A stretch of DNA of 64,000 nucleotides. Source: Rikenellaceae bacterium. GTDB lineage: Bacteria; Bacteroidota; Bacteroidia; Bacteroidales; Rikenellaceae. The notes under the pieces are model-generated. The model saw nothing but the letters and a program-made list of their open reading frames with translations. It was not told where the DNA came from and ran no database searches. A program made the position numbers and the translations under genes. Below are positions 9,807 to 19,183 of the stretch, in pieces; position 1 is the stretch's first letter, and the number at the start of each line of letters is the position of its first letter. The stretch covers positions 53,980-117,979 of the forward strand of contig SUZV01000005.1 of assembly GCA_015059715.1 (NCBI GenBank), given 5' to 3'.

Positions 9807-9814
9807 TATTTTTG
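9807..9814 (+). promoter_or_regulatory. possible -7 box for the polyprenyl synthase operon
   Basis: TATTTTTG matches TAnnTTTG and lies 27 bases before the ATG at 9842. No -33 TTG stands at the right distance, so confidence is modest. It does argue against an earlier translation start at 9761. Confidence 0.35.
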
Positions 9815-9841
9815 GACCATAATTTTAAGAATATAGAATTT

Positions 9842-10816
9842 ATGGCTCATACAAACAAAGATATATTGGAACTCTTCGAGGCTGCCTTGGCGCAGATGCA
9901 ACTGCCCGAAGAGCCTAAAAAACTATACGACCCAATCATATACTCCATGTCAGGCGGAGGAAAACGCCTGCGTCCTGTGCTGCTGCTTACCGTTAACGAG
10001 GCCTTCGGAGGCGATTTGAACGAGGCTATGCACGCAGCCTTGGCCGTAGAGATATTTCACAACTTTACGCTCCTGCACGACGACATCATGGATAATGCCG
10101 ATGTGCGTCGCGGTAAGCCCTCGGTATATGCTAAGTGGGGCGAAAATATCGCTATCCTCTCGGGCGATGCTATGCTTATCACAGCCTACAAGCACCTCGC
10201 CCAAGTAAGCCCAGCATCACTGCCACGTGTGATGCAGATATTCGACGATATGGCACTTGAGGTGTGTGAGGGACAGCAGTACGATATGGACTTCGAGGGC
10301 GAGAAGAAGGTCTCGGTGGTAGACTATATGCTTATGATTGAGCGAAAAACCTCGGCACTACTCTCTGGCTCGGCGATGATAGGTGCTACGATGGCTCAAG
10401 CTCAGGAGGAGGATATTAAGAAGATTTACCGCTTTGCCACAGAGCTCGGTCTTGCGTTCCAGCTTCAGGATGATGTCCTCGACAGCTATGGCGATGAGGC
10501 TCTGGGCAAGAAGATTGGTGGCGATATCCTTGAGGGCAAGCAGACATTCCTCATGGTGCAGGCGATGAGTCGCGCTACGGAGCAGCAGCGCGAGGTGCTG
10601 CGTACAACGCATCTAAGTAGTGTGCTTAGCGACGAGCAGAAGATTGCTACCATCAAGGCTCTCTACGACGAACTTGAGGTTAAGCACGCCTCTGAGCAGC
10701 AGATAGAACTGCGTTTCGAGCGTGCCCTGTCGGTGCTCGATACCCTCTCTATCTCAGACGAGAAGATACAGCCACTCAGAGAGTTTGCTCGTAACCTTAT
10801 GGGACGTAAAAAATAG
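9842..10816 (+). CDS. trans-polyprenyl diphosphate synthase
   Basis: Condenses isopentenyl diphosphate onto an allylic primer to give the polyprenyl chain of menaquinone or an earlier isoprenoid. The two aspartate-rich motifs are both intact: DDIMD at 80-84 and DDVLD at 209-213. GGGKRLRP near residue 40 is the family's substrate-binding segment. I start at the ATG at 9842 (MAHTNKDI, 324 residues); an open frame from 9761 would run through promoter sequence. Chain length cannot be read from the sequence alone. A U32 peptidase follows after 14 bases, so the two are probably co-transcribed. Confidence 0.9.
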   Translation: MAHTNKDILELFEAALAQMQLPEEPKKLYDPIIYSMSGGGKRLRPVLLLTVNEAFGGDLNEAMHAALAVEIFHNFTLLHDDIMDNADVRRGKPSVYAKWGENIAILSGDAMLITAYKHLAQVSPASLPRVMQIFDDMALEVCEGQQYDMDFEGEKKVSVVDYMLMIERKTSALLSGSAMIGATMAQAQEEDIKKIYRFATELGLAFQLQDDVLDSYGDEALGKKIGGDILEGKQTFLMVQAMSRATEQQREVLRTTHLSSVLSDEQKIATIKALYDELEVKHASEQQIELRFERALSVLDTLSISDEKIQPLREFARNLMGRKK

Positions 10817-10830
10817 AGTTTCTTAGAGAT

Positions 10831-12069
10831 ATGAAGAGACGGGATATTGAGATAATGGCCCCTGTGGGGTCTTACGAGTCGCTAAATGCCGCCATAGCAG
10901 CAGGTGCCGACTCGGTATACTTCGGTGTTGAGCAGCTCAATATGCGCGCTGCCTCATCCGTAAACTTTACTCTCGACGACCTTGCCGAAATTGTGCGCAC
11001 GGCACATGCCGCAGGTGTCAAGACATACCTCACTGTAAACATCGTCATCTACGACGACGAGATGGAGGTTATGCGCCGCATAATTGACCGCGCTAAGGCC
11101 GAGGGTATAGATGCCATCATCGCTACCGATCTTGCGGCAATACTCTATGCTCGTCAGGTGGGTATCGAGGTACATATATCGACGCAGAGCAATATTTCTA
11201 ACATCACAGCCGTTAAGTTTTTCTCGCAGTGGGCCGATGTTGTGGTCTTGGCGCGTGAGCTCTCGCTTGAGCAGATTGCCGCGATAAGCCGACAGATTGC
11301 CGACGAGCATATATGTGGCCCTGCGGGCGAGCTTGTTAAGATTGAGATGTTTGCACATGGTGCTATGTGTATGTCGATGTCGGGCAAGTGTTACCTCTCG
11401 GAGCACGAGTCCCACAACTCGGCAAACAGAGGTGCTTGTCGCCAGATATGTCGTCGTAAGTACACCATTACCGACAAGGACTCGGGACAGCAGCTCGACA
11501 TAGATGGTCAGTATGTCCTCTCGCCTAAGGACCTCTGCACTATCGACTTCCTCGACACCTTCATAAATGCAGGTGTCAGGGTGCTCAAGATTGAGGGACG
11601 TGCGCGTGGTGGCGAGTATGTCAAGCGTGTTGTCGAGGCCTACAACGAGGCACTTATGCTCTTGGAGCGTGGCGAGTTCTCTCCCGAGAGTGTCGCGCCA
11701 CTTAAGGAGCGTCTGCGTACCGTCTTTAACCGCGACTTCTGGGGTGGCTACTATGCTGCTAAGACGATGGTCGAGCATAGTCAGCACTACGGCTCTTCAG
11801 CGACCCTCAAGAAGGTATACATGGGCAAGGTGACCAACTACTTCAAGCGCATAGGCGTTGCCGAGGTATTGGTTGAGGCCTGCGAGCTCAACGAGGGTGA
11901 TGCGCTCCTCTTCATGGGCGAGAAGAGTGGCGTTGTAGAGCAGTCTGCCGAGGGTATTATGGTGTGCGAGAAGCCTGCAACAGTGGCTAAGCAGGGTGAA
12001 TATGTATCCCTTAAGACTGTGCAGGAGGTGCGGCGAGGGGATAAGGTATATAAGGAAGTCCCCCGATGA
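10831..12069 (+). CDS. U32-family protein, TrhP/YegQ-like tRNA hydroxylation factor
   Basis: 412-residue member of peptidase family U32. The family signature reads EMFAHGAMCMSMSGKCYLS from residue 172, followed by GACRQICRRK, whose cysteines with the signature ones are likely iron-sulfur ligands. The start IEIMAPVGSYESLNAAI with GADSVYFG is the TIM-barrel N-terminus. Characterised relatives TrhP (YegQ) and RlhA hydroxylate tRNA uridine-34 or 23S rRNA, and older work called some of them collagenases; I favour an RNA-modifying role. The stop codon is at 12067-12069 and a 125-base palindromic repeat begins at the very next base. Confidence 0.82.
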   Translation: MKRRDIEIMAPVGSYESLNAAIAAGADSVYFGVEQLNMRAASSVNFTLDDLAEIVRTAHAAGVKTYLTVNIVIYDDEMEVMRRIIDRAKAEGIDAIIATDLAAILYARQVGIEVHISTQSNISNITAVKFFSQWADVVVLARELSLEQIAAISRQIADEHICGPAGELVKIEMFAHGAMCMSMSGKCYLSEHESHNSANRGACRQICRRKYTITDKDSGQQLDIDGQYVLSPKDLCTIDFLDTFINAGVRVLKIEGRARGGEYVKRVVEAYNEALMLLERGEFSPESVAPLKERLRTVFNRDFWGGYYAAKTMVEHSQHYGSSATLKKVYMGKVTNYFKRIGVAEVLVEACELNEGDALLFMGEKSGVVEQSAEGIMVCEKPATVAKQGEYVSLKTVQEVRRGDKVYKEVPR

Positions 12070-12194
12070 TTTGTTGTGATAAGGCATCATCTACTGCCGC
12101 TAACGAATTATCTTGGCAATGGGCAGTACGCTTTAGTACAGCCCATCGCCTCGAAATTCGCCGAGCGTTGTATCTAATGCCTTCTAACAACAAA
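12070..12194. repeat. 125-base palindromic intergenic repeat, copy 1
   Basis: Runs from TTTGTTGT to ACAACAAA. The two halves pair over most of their length (TTTGTTGT, AAGGCAT, CGCT, CGAATT, GGCnATGGGC and GTAC blocks) around a 6-base loop GCTTTA, with small internal mismatches. The same 125-base unit recurs at 15506 and 15633. This copy starts immediately after the U32 gene stop. No protein is encoded in it. Confidence 0.9.
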
Positions 12195-12299
12195 TTAACT
12201 ATTATAGAGAGGAGAAAACTTAGTACCCTTAAAGAGTTTACCGATGACGGTATTAGAGCACTAAACTCATTAAAGTTCACTAAGCACTCCGAAAAACCG

Positions 12300-12323
12300 A
12301 GAGAGTTCTCCTTGGAGCTCTCT
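12300..12323 (+). terminator. weak hairpin before the M24 aminopeptidase
   Basis: AGAGAG and CTCC pair with GGAG and CTCTCT around a TT loop, followed by an A-rich stretch rather than T. In the 178 bases between the palindromic repeat and the next gene this is the only structure I see. Confidence 0.3.
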
Positions 12324-12372
12324 AAAAACAAAAAAGATAGACTATAATTAACAACTTAAAACTTCAATAACT

Positions 12373-13767
12373 ATGTTTGCAAAAGAGACTTATATCAGTC
12401 GTCGCAATGAACTTGCAAGACGTGTGGGTAGGGGCTTAATACTTCTGCCCGGTAACCCCGAGGTGCCAAACAACTACCCTAACAATACATACTACTTCCG
12501 TCAAGACTCTACGTTCCGCTACTACTTCGGTCTCGACATCCCATCGATGATGGGTGTCATCGATGCTGAGTCTGGCGAGGCGATGCTCTTTGGTGACGAC
12601 TTCACCGTTGAGGATATCATCTGGACAGGCCCTATGCCTACAATAGCAGAGCAGGGTGCCGAGGTGGGTGTAGAGAGAACATTCCCTTTAGCCGAGGTGC
12701 GCACACTACTTCGCAAGGCTATAGAGCAGAACCGCCCTGTACACTATCTGCCTCCATACCGCGCCGAGCTTAAGATTTCGCTTGCCGAGCTTCTCGGTAT
12801 TCGTCTTGATATGCTCCACGAGCGCAAGTCTCTCGACCTGATGTTTGCCGTAGCAGAGATGCGCGAGAAGAAGTCGGCAGAGGAGGTTGAGGCCTTGGAG
12901 CGTGCCTTCAAGATTGGATACCAGATGCACATCACGGCGATGCGTATGTGCCGCCCAGGTGTCGTAGAGCGCGAGATTGCTGGTCGCCTCGAGGGTATAG
13001 CTAAGTCCTATGGTCAGGGTGTGTCGTTCCCAACAATCGTGACACAGCATGGCGAGATTCTCCACAACCACAATCACGATGGTGTGCTTGAGGCTGGCCG
13101 TCTGCTCTTAGTCGATGGCGGTGGCGAGTCGGTCGAGGGTTACTGCTCAGACCATACACGTACATATCCTGTAAGCGGTAAGTTTACCGACCTACAGCGC
13201 GACATATATAATATAGTACTACGTGCGCACGGCGAGGTGAAGGACCTTATCAAGCCTGGTATGATGTACAACGACATACACCGTGCTGCATATCTATCGT
13301 TGGCCGATGGTCTTAAGGGTATGGGACTTATCAAATCTACACCCGAGGATGCTGTAGCAGCAGGTGCTCTCTATCTCTTTATGCCTCACGGACTTGGTCA
13401 TGGTATGGGTATGGATGTTCACGACTTGGAGAATATCGGTGAGCGTTCATTCGACTTTACGACAGTTGCTGAGCGCGCAGCGGCCTCTGCGACATGCATA
13501 CATCGCTCGACATGGCGCGTAGAGCCTGGTACGGTGATGTCCGACGAGCCAGGTATATACTTTATCCCTGCGCTTATCGACAAGTGTCGTGCCGAGGGTA
13601 AGTTTGCTGGTATCGTAGACTACGACGCTCTCGATGCTTACCGCACATTCGGAGGCATACGTATCGAGGATGATGTGCTTGTAACCGAGACTGGTAGCCG
13701 CTTTATTGGTGACAAGCTATTGCCACTTAGTGTCGAGGAGCTTGAGGCTGTAGTAGGCAAGGAGTAG
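12373..13767 (+). CDS. M24-family aminopeptidase P (Xaa-Pro aminopeptidase)
   Basis: 464-residue metallopeptidase that releases an N-terminal residue preceding proline. The N-terminal creatinase-like domain covers about residues 1-165 and the pita-bread domain the rest. Metal ligands are visible in LLLVDGGGES and GYCSDHTRTY (two Asp), HGLGHGMGMDVHD (His), MSDEPGIYF (Glu) and IRIEDDVLVT (Glu), so the enzyme should be active. No signal peptide, so cytoplasmic. The ATG is at 12373. It is followed after 65 bases by formate-tetrahydrofolate ligase on the same strand. Confidence 0.93.
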   Translation: MFAKETYISRRNELARRVGRGLILLPGNPEVPNNYPNNTYYFRQDSTFRYYFGLDIPSMMGVIDAESGEAMLFGDDFTVEDIIWTGPMPTIAEQGAEVGVERTFPLAEVRTLLRKAIEQNRPVHYLPPYRAELKISLAELLGIRLDMLHERKSLDLMFAVAEMREKKSAEEVEALERAFKIGYQMHITAMRMCRPGVVEREIAGRLEGIAKSYGQGVSFPTIVTQHGEILHNHNHDGVLEAGRLLLVDGGGESVEGYCSDHTRTYPVSGKFTDLQRDIYNIVLRAHGEVKDLIKPGMMYNDIHRAAYLSLADGLKGMGLIKSTPEDAVAAGALYLFMPHGLGHGMGMDVHDLENIGERSFDFTTVAERAAASATCIHRSTWRVEPGTVMSDEPGIYFIPALIDKCRAEGKFAGIVDYDALDAYRTFGGIRIEDDVLVTETGSRFIGDKLLPLSVEELEAVVGKE

Positions 13768-13832
13768 TAGAAAAATAGTTTACAACAATATATATATAAA
13801 TACCAATTTAATAACCATTTAAGATAGAAAAG

Positions 13833-15503
13833 ATGAAAACAGATATTGAGATTGCTCGCGAGACGAAGCTTAAGAATATTCGCGAGGTTGCAGCAAAGGT
13901 AGGATTTCCTGATGACGAGGTATTTAACTACGGTAAGTATATCGCCAAGGTCCCATACAAACTGATTGACGAGAAGAAGGTTGCCAAGAGCCACCTAATC
14001 TTGGTTACGGCAATTACGGCGACTAAGGCAGGTGTAGGTAAGACGACGGTGAGCATAGGCCTCGGTATGGGTCTTAACCATATTGGTAAGAATGCCATCA
14101 TCGCACTGCGTGAGCCTTCGCTCGGTCCATGCTTCGGTATGAAGGGTGGTGCTACGGGTGGTGGTTATGCTCAGGTGTTGCCATCGGAGGATATCAACCT
14201 GCACTTTACGGGTGACTTCCACGCCATCACCTCGGCAAACAACCTTATCGCTGCGTTGCTCGACAACTACCTATACCACAATCGCTCTAAGCAGGTGGGC
14301 CTGAAGAAGGTTATGTGGCGACGTGTACTCGATATGAATGACCGCTCGCTACGTAATATCGTATCGGGCTTGGGAGGCTCGGCAAACGGCATACCCACAG
14401 AGACAGGCTTCGATATTACACCAGCCTCTGAGATTATGGCTATCTTGTGCTTGGCGCGTAACGTCGATGACCTCTACGCACGTATTGGACGCATTGTCCT
14501 CGGTGTGCGCTACGACGATACCCCATTTACGGTTAACGACCTTGGCGTTACGGGTGCGGTGGTCGCTCTGCTTAAGGATGCCATCAACCCTAACTTGGTG
14601 CAGACAACCGAGCACAACCCAGTGATTATTCATGGTGGTCCATTTGCAAATATCGCGCATGGCTGTAACTCGGTGATTGCTACACGTATGGCGATGACAT
14701 ATGCGGACTATACCGTTACCGAGGCAGGTTTTGGTGCCGACCTTGGTGCCGAGAAGTTCCTCGATATTAAGTGTCGTCAGGCAGGTCTTAAGCCCGACCT
14801 TACGGTGTTGGTAGCCTCGACTCTCGCGCTCAAGATGCACGGTGGTGTGCCTGAGGCGGAGATTAAGTTGCCAAATGCCGAGGGTCTAAAGCAGGGCTTT
14901 GCTAACCTCGACCGCCACGTGGCCAACCTTAAGAAGTTTGGACAGACCGTATTGGTATGTTTCAACCGCTTTGCCAGCGATACCGACGACGAGATTGCTC
15001 TGGTTATGGAGCACTGCGAGCAGCTTGGTGTGCGCTGTGTTATCAATAGTGCATACGCCGAGGGTGGTGCTGGTGCTGCTGAGTTGGCGCGTGCTGCTGT
15101 TGAGCTTATCGAGAATGAGCCTTCGCAGCCTATCAACTACGCCTACAACCTTGAGGATAGCATCAAGGAGAAGATTACCAAGGTGGCAAAGAATATCTAT
15201 GGTGCTGGCTCGGTAGTCTTTGGCCCACGTGCTCAGAAGGAGATTGCTCTCTTGGAGAAGTGGGGTATGGGCAACTTGCCAGTATGTATCGCAAAGACGC
15301 AGTTCTCGTTCTCGGCAGATGCTAAGCGTTATGGCAGTGTCGAGGGCTTCGAGATTAACATCAAGGATATCGAGCTTAATGCTGGTAGTGGCTTTGTGGT
15401 TGCCTTGGCTGGTGACATTATGCGTATGCCAGGTCTTAGCAAGACCCCTCAGGCAGGTAATATTCATCTTGCCGAGGATGGTAATGTTGAGGGTATAGTA
15501 TAG
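13833..15503 (+). CDS. fhs: formate--tetrahydrofolate ligase
   Basis: ATP-dependent synthesis of 10-formyl-tetrahydrofolate from formate, feeding purine and formyl-methionine synthesis. 556 residues, normal for the family. The phosphate loop [11 protein letters not shown] is at 62-72, and segments such as [20 protein letters not shown] are nearly invariant in Fhs. The ATG is at 13833. The gene sits just upstream of two tandem palindromic repeats, the first beginning two bases after its stop. Other one-carbon genes are not adjacent. Confidence 0.97.
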   Translation: MKTDIEIARETKLKNIREVAAKVGFPDDEVFNYGKYIAKVPYKLIDEKKVAKSHLILVTAITATKAGVGKTTVSIGLGMGLNHIGKNAIIALREPSLGPCFGMKGGATGGGYAQVLPSEDINLHFTGDFHAITSANNLIAALLDNYLYHNRSKQVGLKKVMWRRVLDMNDRSLRNIVSGLGGSANGIPTETGFDITPASEIMAILCLARNVDDLYARIGRIVLGVRYDDTPFTVNDLGVTGAVVALLKDAINPNLVQTTEHNPVIIHGGPFANIAHGCNSVIATRMAMTYADYTVTEAGFGADLGAEKFLDIKCRQAGLKPDLTVLVASTLALKMHGGVPEAEIKLPNAEGLKQGFANLDRHVANLKKFGQTVLVCFNRFASDTDDEIALVMEHCEQLGVRCVINSAYAEGGAGAAELARAAVELIENEPSQPINYAYNLEDSIKEKITKVAKNIYGAGSVVFGPRAQKEIALLEKWGMGNLPVCIAKTQFSFSADAKRYGSVEGFEINIKDIELNAGSGFVVALAGDIMRMPGLSKTPQAGNIHLAEDGNVEGIV

Positions 15504-15505
15504 TC

Positions 15506-15630
15506 TTTGTTGTGATAAAGCATCATCTACTGCCGCTAACGAATTATCTTGGCAATGGGCAGTACAACCAAGTACAGCCCATCGCCTCGAAATTCGCCGA
15601 GCGTTGTATCTAATGCCTTCTAACAACAAA
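15506..15630. repeat. 125-base palindromic intergenic repeat, copy 2
   Basis: Same 125-base unit as at 12070, starting two bases after the fhs stop. The terminal bases TTTGTTGT and ACAACAAA are kept; the apical loop here is AACCAA between two GTAC arms. One G of the AAGGCAT block is changed to A. Confidence 0.9.
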
Positions 15631-15632
15631 TC

Positions 15633-15757
15633 TTCGCTGTGATAAGGCATCATCTACTGCCGCTAACGAATTATCTTGGCAATGGGCAGTACATCCAAGT
15701 ACAGCCTATCGCCTCGAAATTCGCCGAGCGTTGTATCTAATGCCTTCTAACAACAAA
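15633..15757. repeat. 125-base palindromic intergenic repeat, copy 3
   Basis: Third copy, in tandem with copy 2 after two bases and in the same orientation. The left end has drifted (TTCGCTGT for TTTGTTGT) while the right end is intact. The apical loop is ATCCAA; one C-to-T change in the stem keeps pairing as G-U. Confidence 0.88.
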
Positions 15758-15782
15758 TCCCAGCTGGGGTTGTACATTAGAA

Positions 15783-15875
15783 AGGTTAAGGAGTTTTAGG
15801 GAGTTTAAGGAATTTATGGAGTGTAAGGTGGTGCGCCACATGCGTCCCTAAGTTCTCTAAACTCCCTAATCTCAT
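15783..15875. repeat. hairpin built of degenerate 9-10 base tandem units
   Basis: The left arm is a run of degenerate units like TTAAGGAG, TTTAGGGAG and TTTAAGGAA. The right arm carries their complements; TTAGGGAGTTTA at 15796-15807 pairs perfectly with TAAACTCCCTAA at 15858-15869. It could end fhs transcription, but there is no T run. Confidence 0.6.
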
Positions 15876-15923
15876 TAATATCATTCGTTTTCTTCCATTG
15901 CTCAATACTCATTACTCACTGTT

Positions 15924-16451
15924 ATGAATATTTATCTATTTCCCACAGAGGCCGAGGCTGAGGTGTTTTGTCGCCTCTCGCCCGACAGCAAAGTGGTTAT
16001 TTCGGGTGTCGGTATGGCTGCTACGGCGGCCACTGTTCTACGCCTTATGGGTGAGGGCGTTGTTCGTAGCGACGACCGCATAATCTTGGCTGGAGTAGCT
16101 GGCACGTATGGCGATATTGCGCTTTGCGAGGTTGTAGAGGTTGTTGAGGAGCGATGCTCGGAGCTGCCCGAGAGATTTCAGCGGAGCTATCGCGTAGCAC
16201 CAAGCACGACGCTACGTGCTGTGGTGGCGAATACGGTACACGGTGCCAATGCCCCCATCTTTGAGGCCTCGATAGAGAGTATGGAGGGTGCTGCGCTCTT
16301 TGCTATGGCCGAGGTGGCCAACATCGGAGTAACACAGATACGTGCCATCTCGAACCGCGTAGGCGAGCCATTCGAGAGGTGGCGTTTCAGAGAGGCTGTC
16401 GAGGCATTAGCCGAGGCGTTAGTAGATTTAAAATTTGTAGATTATGAGTAA
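15924..16451 (+). CDS. mqnB: futalosine hydrolase MqnB (short form)
   Basis: Nucleosidase-phosphorylase-fold enzyme that splits futalosine to dehypoxanthinyl futalosine in the alternative menaquinone pathway. 175 residues, short against the ~200-230 usual for MqnB. Fold landmarks are ISGVGMAATA near 26-35, LAGVAGTYGD near 53-62 and the active-site-type SIESMEGAALFAMAEV near 112-127. The specific function is inferred mainly from its 8-base overlap with mqnD, since nucleosidases of this fold are hard to tell apart. An aminodeoxyfutalosine nucleosidase is the main alternative. Confidence 0.8.
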   Translation: MNIYLFPTEAEAEVFCRLSPDSKVVISGVGMAATAATVLRLMGEGVVRSDDRIILAGVAGTYGDIALCEVVEVVEERCSELPERFQRSYRVAPSTTLRAVVANTVHGANAPIFEASIESMEGAALFAMAEVANIGVTQIRAISNRVGEPFERWRFREAVEALAEALVDLKFVDYE

Positions 16452-17226
16452 AACTATACGTTTGGCCATATCGCCATGTCCGAACGATACCTTTATGTTC
16501 GATGCTATGCTTAATGGCCGCATCGACACCGAGGGCCTTAGTTTTGAGGTCGATTATCTCGATATAGAACAGCTTAACGGGGCGGCACTCGACGCAAAGT
16601 ACGATGTGTCGAAGTGTAGCACGGCCTTGCTTCCTGCCATCATCGCTAAGTATACGTTACTTGATAGTGGCTCGGCACTTGGGCGCGGCAATGGCCCTCT
16701 ACTGGTGTGTCGCAAGGATTTCGGTGCTCCGCTTCGTCGAATCGCTGTGCCTGGCGAGCATACTACGGCAAATAGGCTTATTATTAGGCTCTTCGATGAG
16801 ATTGAGGAGCGTCATCCACTGCTCTTCTCTACGATTGCCGAGGCGGTGGAGCGTGGTGACTACGACGGTGGTGTGCTTATCCATGAGGGTAGGTTTGTCT
16901 ACCATAAGCGCAACCTGAGGCTCGTTGCTGACTTGGGTCTTGAGTGGGAGAGGGTGACAGGGTTGCCTCTGCCTCTCGGCTCTATCGTAGCATCGCGCAC
17001 CCTTGAGGGCGATGTTGTTGCGACAGTGGAGAGGGTGTTAAGGCGTAGTATAGAGTATGCCTTTGCGCACCCTATGGCCTCGCGCGACTATGTCAAGAAC
17101 CACGCGCAGGAGCTTGATGACGCAGTCATCGAGAGCCATATCAAGCTCTTTGTTAACGACTACTCGCTCGCACTCGGCACTGAGGGCCGCAGAGCCATCG
17201 CCGAGCTTACGGGCCTAATGCTTTAG
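16444..17226 (+). CDS. mqnD: 1,4-dihydroxy-6-naphthoate synthase MqnD
   Basis: Converts cyclic dehypoxanthinyl futalosine to 1,4-dihydroxy-6-naphthoate, the ring precursor of menaquinone. 260 residues with a periplasmic-binding-protein-like fold. The start SPCPNDTFMFDAMLNG and the segment DVSKCSTALLPAI are typical of MqnD, and GRGNGPLLVC and GGVLIHEGRF follow. The ATG overlaps the mqnB stop, evidence for translational coupling. The other pathway genes (mqnA, mqnC, mqnE) are not in this window. The presence of two futalosine genes implies menaquinone is made without the classical Men route. Confidence 0.94.
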   Translation: MSKTIRLAISPCPNDTFMFDAMLNGRIDTEGLSFEVDYLDIEQLNGAALDAKYDVSKCSTALLPAIIAKYTLLDSGSALGRGNGPLLVCRKDFGAPLRRIAVPGEHTTANRLIIRLFDEIEERHPLLFSTIAEAVERGDYDGGVLIHEGRFVYHKRNLRLVADLGLEWERVTGLPLPLGSIVASRTLEGDVVATVERVLRRSIEYAFAHPMASRDYVKNHAQELDDAVIESHIKLFVNDYSLALGTEGRRAIAELTGLML

Positions 17227-17404
17227 GACTACTCGGCAGTGTAATAATATCACCACAGGCATCGCAGCTCTTGAGATGAACCTCTTTACCTTGGTTGAAA
17301 ATTGAGTTTATGCGATATAATCTCAATTCTTTGCATCATAATGATGCTCCTACTACAGCTAAGAAGTATACATTGCACCGCCTCAAGTGAGATAATAGCG
17401 TTTC

Positions 17405-17438
17405 TTTGTTATAATCTCATTTCTTTTTAGTACCTTTG
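17405..17438 (+). promoter_or_regulatory. promoter of the antiporter operon
   Basis: TTTG at 17405-17408, 22 bases, then TACCTTTG at 17431-17438, 37 bases before the ATG at 17475. The rest of the 248-base gap holds a 15-base perfect palindrome GCATCATAATGATGC at 17333-17347 and two ATAATCTCA-type segments; their meaning is unknown. Confidence 0.55.
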
Positions 17439-17474
17439 TGCGGTTTTGTTTTAAGTAGTATAACAAAAGTAATT

Positions 17475-18413
17475 ATGGACTTTTTGATACTTATAGGTGC
17501 TCTTGCGATGATTATCGTGGCGGCCTCGCTGCTTACCGATGGTGCGGTGGCCTTGGCAGAAAGACTACATATCCCCGAATTTATCGTAGGTCTTACGGTT
17601 GTGGCGGTGGGAACATCGATGCCCGAGTTAGTCGTAAGTATGCTGGCGGCCATTGGTGGTCACGGCGATATGGCGATAGGTAACGTCGTAGGCTCGAACA
17701 TCTTTAACGTATTCGCTATATTGGGCGTATGTGCAATATTCTCACCTATAGTATTTACCAAGAAGAATATCCGTCGCGATATCCCGATGTGTATAGCCGC
17801 AACGTTGGCCCTTATGGTGTTTACGCTCTTCGGGGGCGATATATCACGCATCGAGGGTATTATTCTGCTCGTAGCCTACGTGGTGATGATATGGTGGACT
17901 ATACGTGCCGATAAGGCGGAGATGGTCACCGAGGGTGACGCGCAGCCTAAGGCCGAGAAGCCTCGTATGGCTACGTGGAAGATACCCGTATGGATACTCC
18001 TCGGCCTGGCAGGTCTTATTTACGGAGGTAACCTCTTCGTGTCGAGCGCAACAGCGATAGCCAAGGCCTTCGGCATATCGGAGGCGGTGATAGCCATAAC
18101 ACTGCTCGCTGGGGGTACCTCACTTCCAGAGCTCGCCTCAAGCCTTGTATCGATATTCAAGGGCAGCCCCTCGCTTGCCCTCGGTAATGTCCTCGGCTCC
18201 AGCATTGCCAACATACTCCTTATTCTGGGTGCTTGCTCTACGATTACGCCCCTGACGATGGGTGGAGTGACGATGTTTGATATATATGTGGCGGTGGCAG
18301 CTGCTGCGGTGATTATGCTATCGGCATTGGTTATAGGCCGCGACAAGATTACACGTATCGAGGGTCTGCTCTTTGTCATCTGCTACGTAGCATATATCTA
18401 CGTATTGTTGTAA
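17475..18413 (+). CDS. CaCA-family calcium/sodium antiporter (YrbG-like)
   Basis: Inner-membrane exchanger of cations, 312 residues, about ten transmembrane helices in two halves. Each half carries an alpha repeat: VGTSMPELVVS with GNVVGSNIFN in the first, and GGTSLPELASS with GNVLGSSIANI in the second. These are the ion-coordinating segments of the family. The ATG at 17475 (MDFLILIG) is preferred to an upstream ATG at 17436, which would lie inside the -7 box. A zinc peptidase follows after 20 bases in what looks like a five-gene operon. Confidence 0.92.
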   Translation: MDFLILIGALAMIIVAASLLTDGAVALAERLHIPEFIVGLTVVAVGTSMPELVVSMLAAIGGHGDMAIGNVVGSNIFNVFAILGVCAIFSPIVFTKKNIRRDIPMCIAATLALMVFTLFGGDISRIEGIILLVAYVVMIWWTIRADKAEMVTEGDAQPKAEKPRMATWKIPVWILLGLAGLIYGGNLFVSSATAIAKAFGISEAVIAITLLAGGTSLPELASSLVSIFKGSPSLALGNVLGSSIANILLILGACSTITPLTMGGVTMFDIYVAVAAAAVIMLSALVIGRDKITRIEGLLFVICYVAYIYVLL

Positions 18414-18433
18414 TAACTATAATCTTTATTGAT

Positions 18434-19174
18434 ATGTTCCACATTTTGCAAGTATATCCAGCTACCGATGGACTCCTCTACGGAGGCTCGTACAATACGG
18501 CCATAATACTTATGGTCATCATTGCCATAGCTGGAGCTATAGTGCAGATGCGCCTTAAGGCCGTAACACGACGCTACTCGGAGTGCCCCTCACCCAATGG
18601 CATGACAGGGCGCGAGATTGCCGAGAAGATGCTTCGCGATAATGGTATATATAACGTGAGGGTGACACACGTAAGTGGCCACCTTACGGACCACTTCAAC
18701 CCACAGACGATGACCGTAAACCTTAGCGACGATGTCTATAGTGCTCGCACGATAACGGCGGCGGCAGTGGCAGCGCACGAGTGTGGCCACGCTGTGCAGC
18801 ACGCTACGGGATATGGCCCTATAAAGCTACGCTCGCAGCTCGTCCCCATAGTCAACTTCTCGTCGAGGATAGCCAGCTGGGTGATACTCCTCGGCATAGC
18901 ACTGATGGCCTTTACACAGAGTGCCACGCTCTGCTGGGTGGGCATAGCACTGATGGCTATGTCGGTACTCTTTGCCCTTGTCACGCTACCTGTCGAGTAT
19001 AACGCCTCGCAGCGTGCTGTGGCATGGTTAGAGGGTAGCGGTATGTTGGCCGATAAGGAGCTTGATGGTGCTCATGAGGCGTTGCGCTGGGCGGCACGCA
19101 CATACCTTGTAGCGGCGATAAGCTCGATAGTGACGCTGCTATACTATGTCGCCCTAATTAATAGAAGACGATAG
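18434..19174 (+). CDS. membrane zinc metallopeptidase (YugP-like, Zn_peptidase_2)
   Basis: 246-residue integral membrane protein with the zinc motif AAHECGHAVQHA (HExxH) near residues 115-126. A first transmembrane helix is near residue 20 and further helices follow the catalytic motif (about 140-185 and at the C-terminus). This matches the family of Bacillus YugP, whose substrate is not known. It lies between the antiporter and the SGNH protein, with 9 bases to the latter. No signs of damage. Confidence 0.85.
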   Translation: MFHILQVYPATDGLLYGGSYNTAIILMVIIAIAGAIVQMRLKAVTRRYSECPSPNGMTGREIAEKMLRDNGIYNVRVTHVSGHLTDHFNPQTMTVNLSDDVYSARTITAAAVAAHECGHAVQHATGYGPIKLRSQLVPIVNFSSRIASWVILLGIALMAFTQSATLCWVGIALMAMSVLFALVTLPVEYNASQRAVAWLEGSGMLADKELDGAHEALRWAARTYLVAAISSIVTLLYYVALINRRR

Positions 19175-19183
19175 CTAACGAGT

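Noticed and set aside
12066..12347. 93-residue open frame after the U32 gene
   Set aside because: Its first half is translated palindromic repeat and its start overlaps the U32 stop; no family resemblance.
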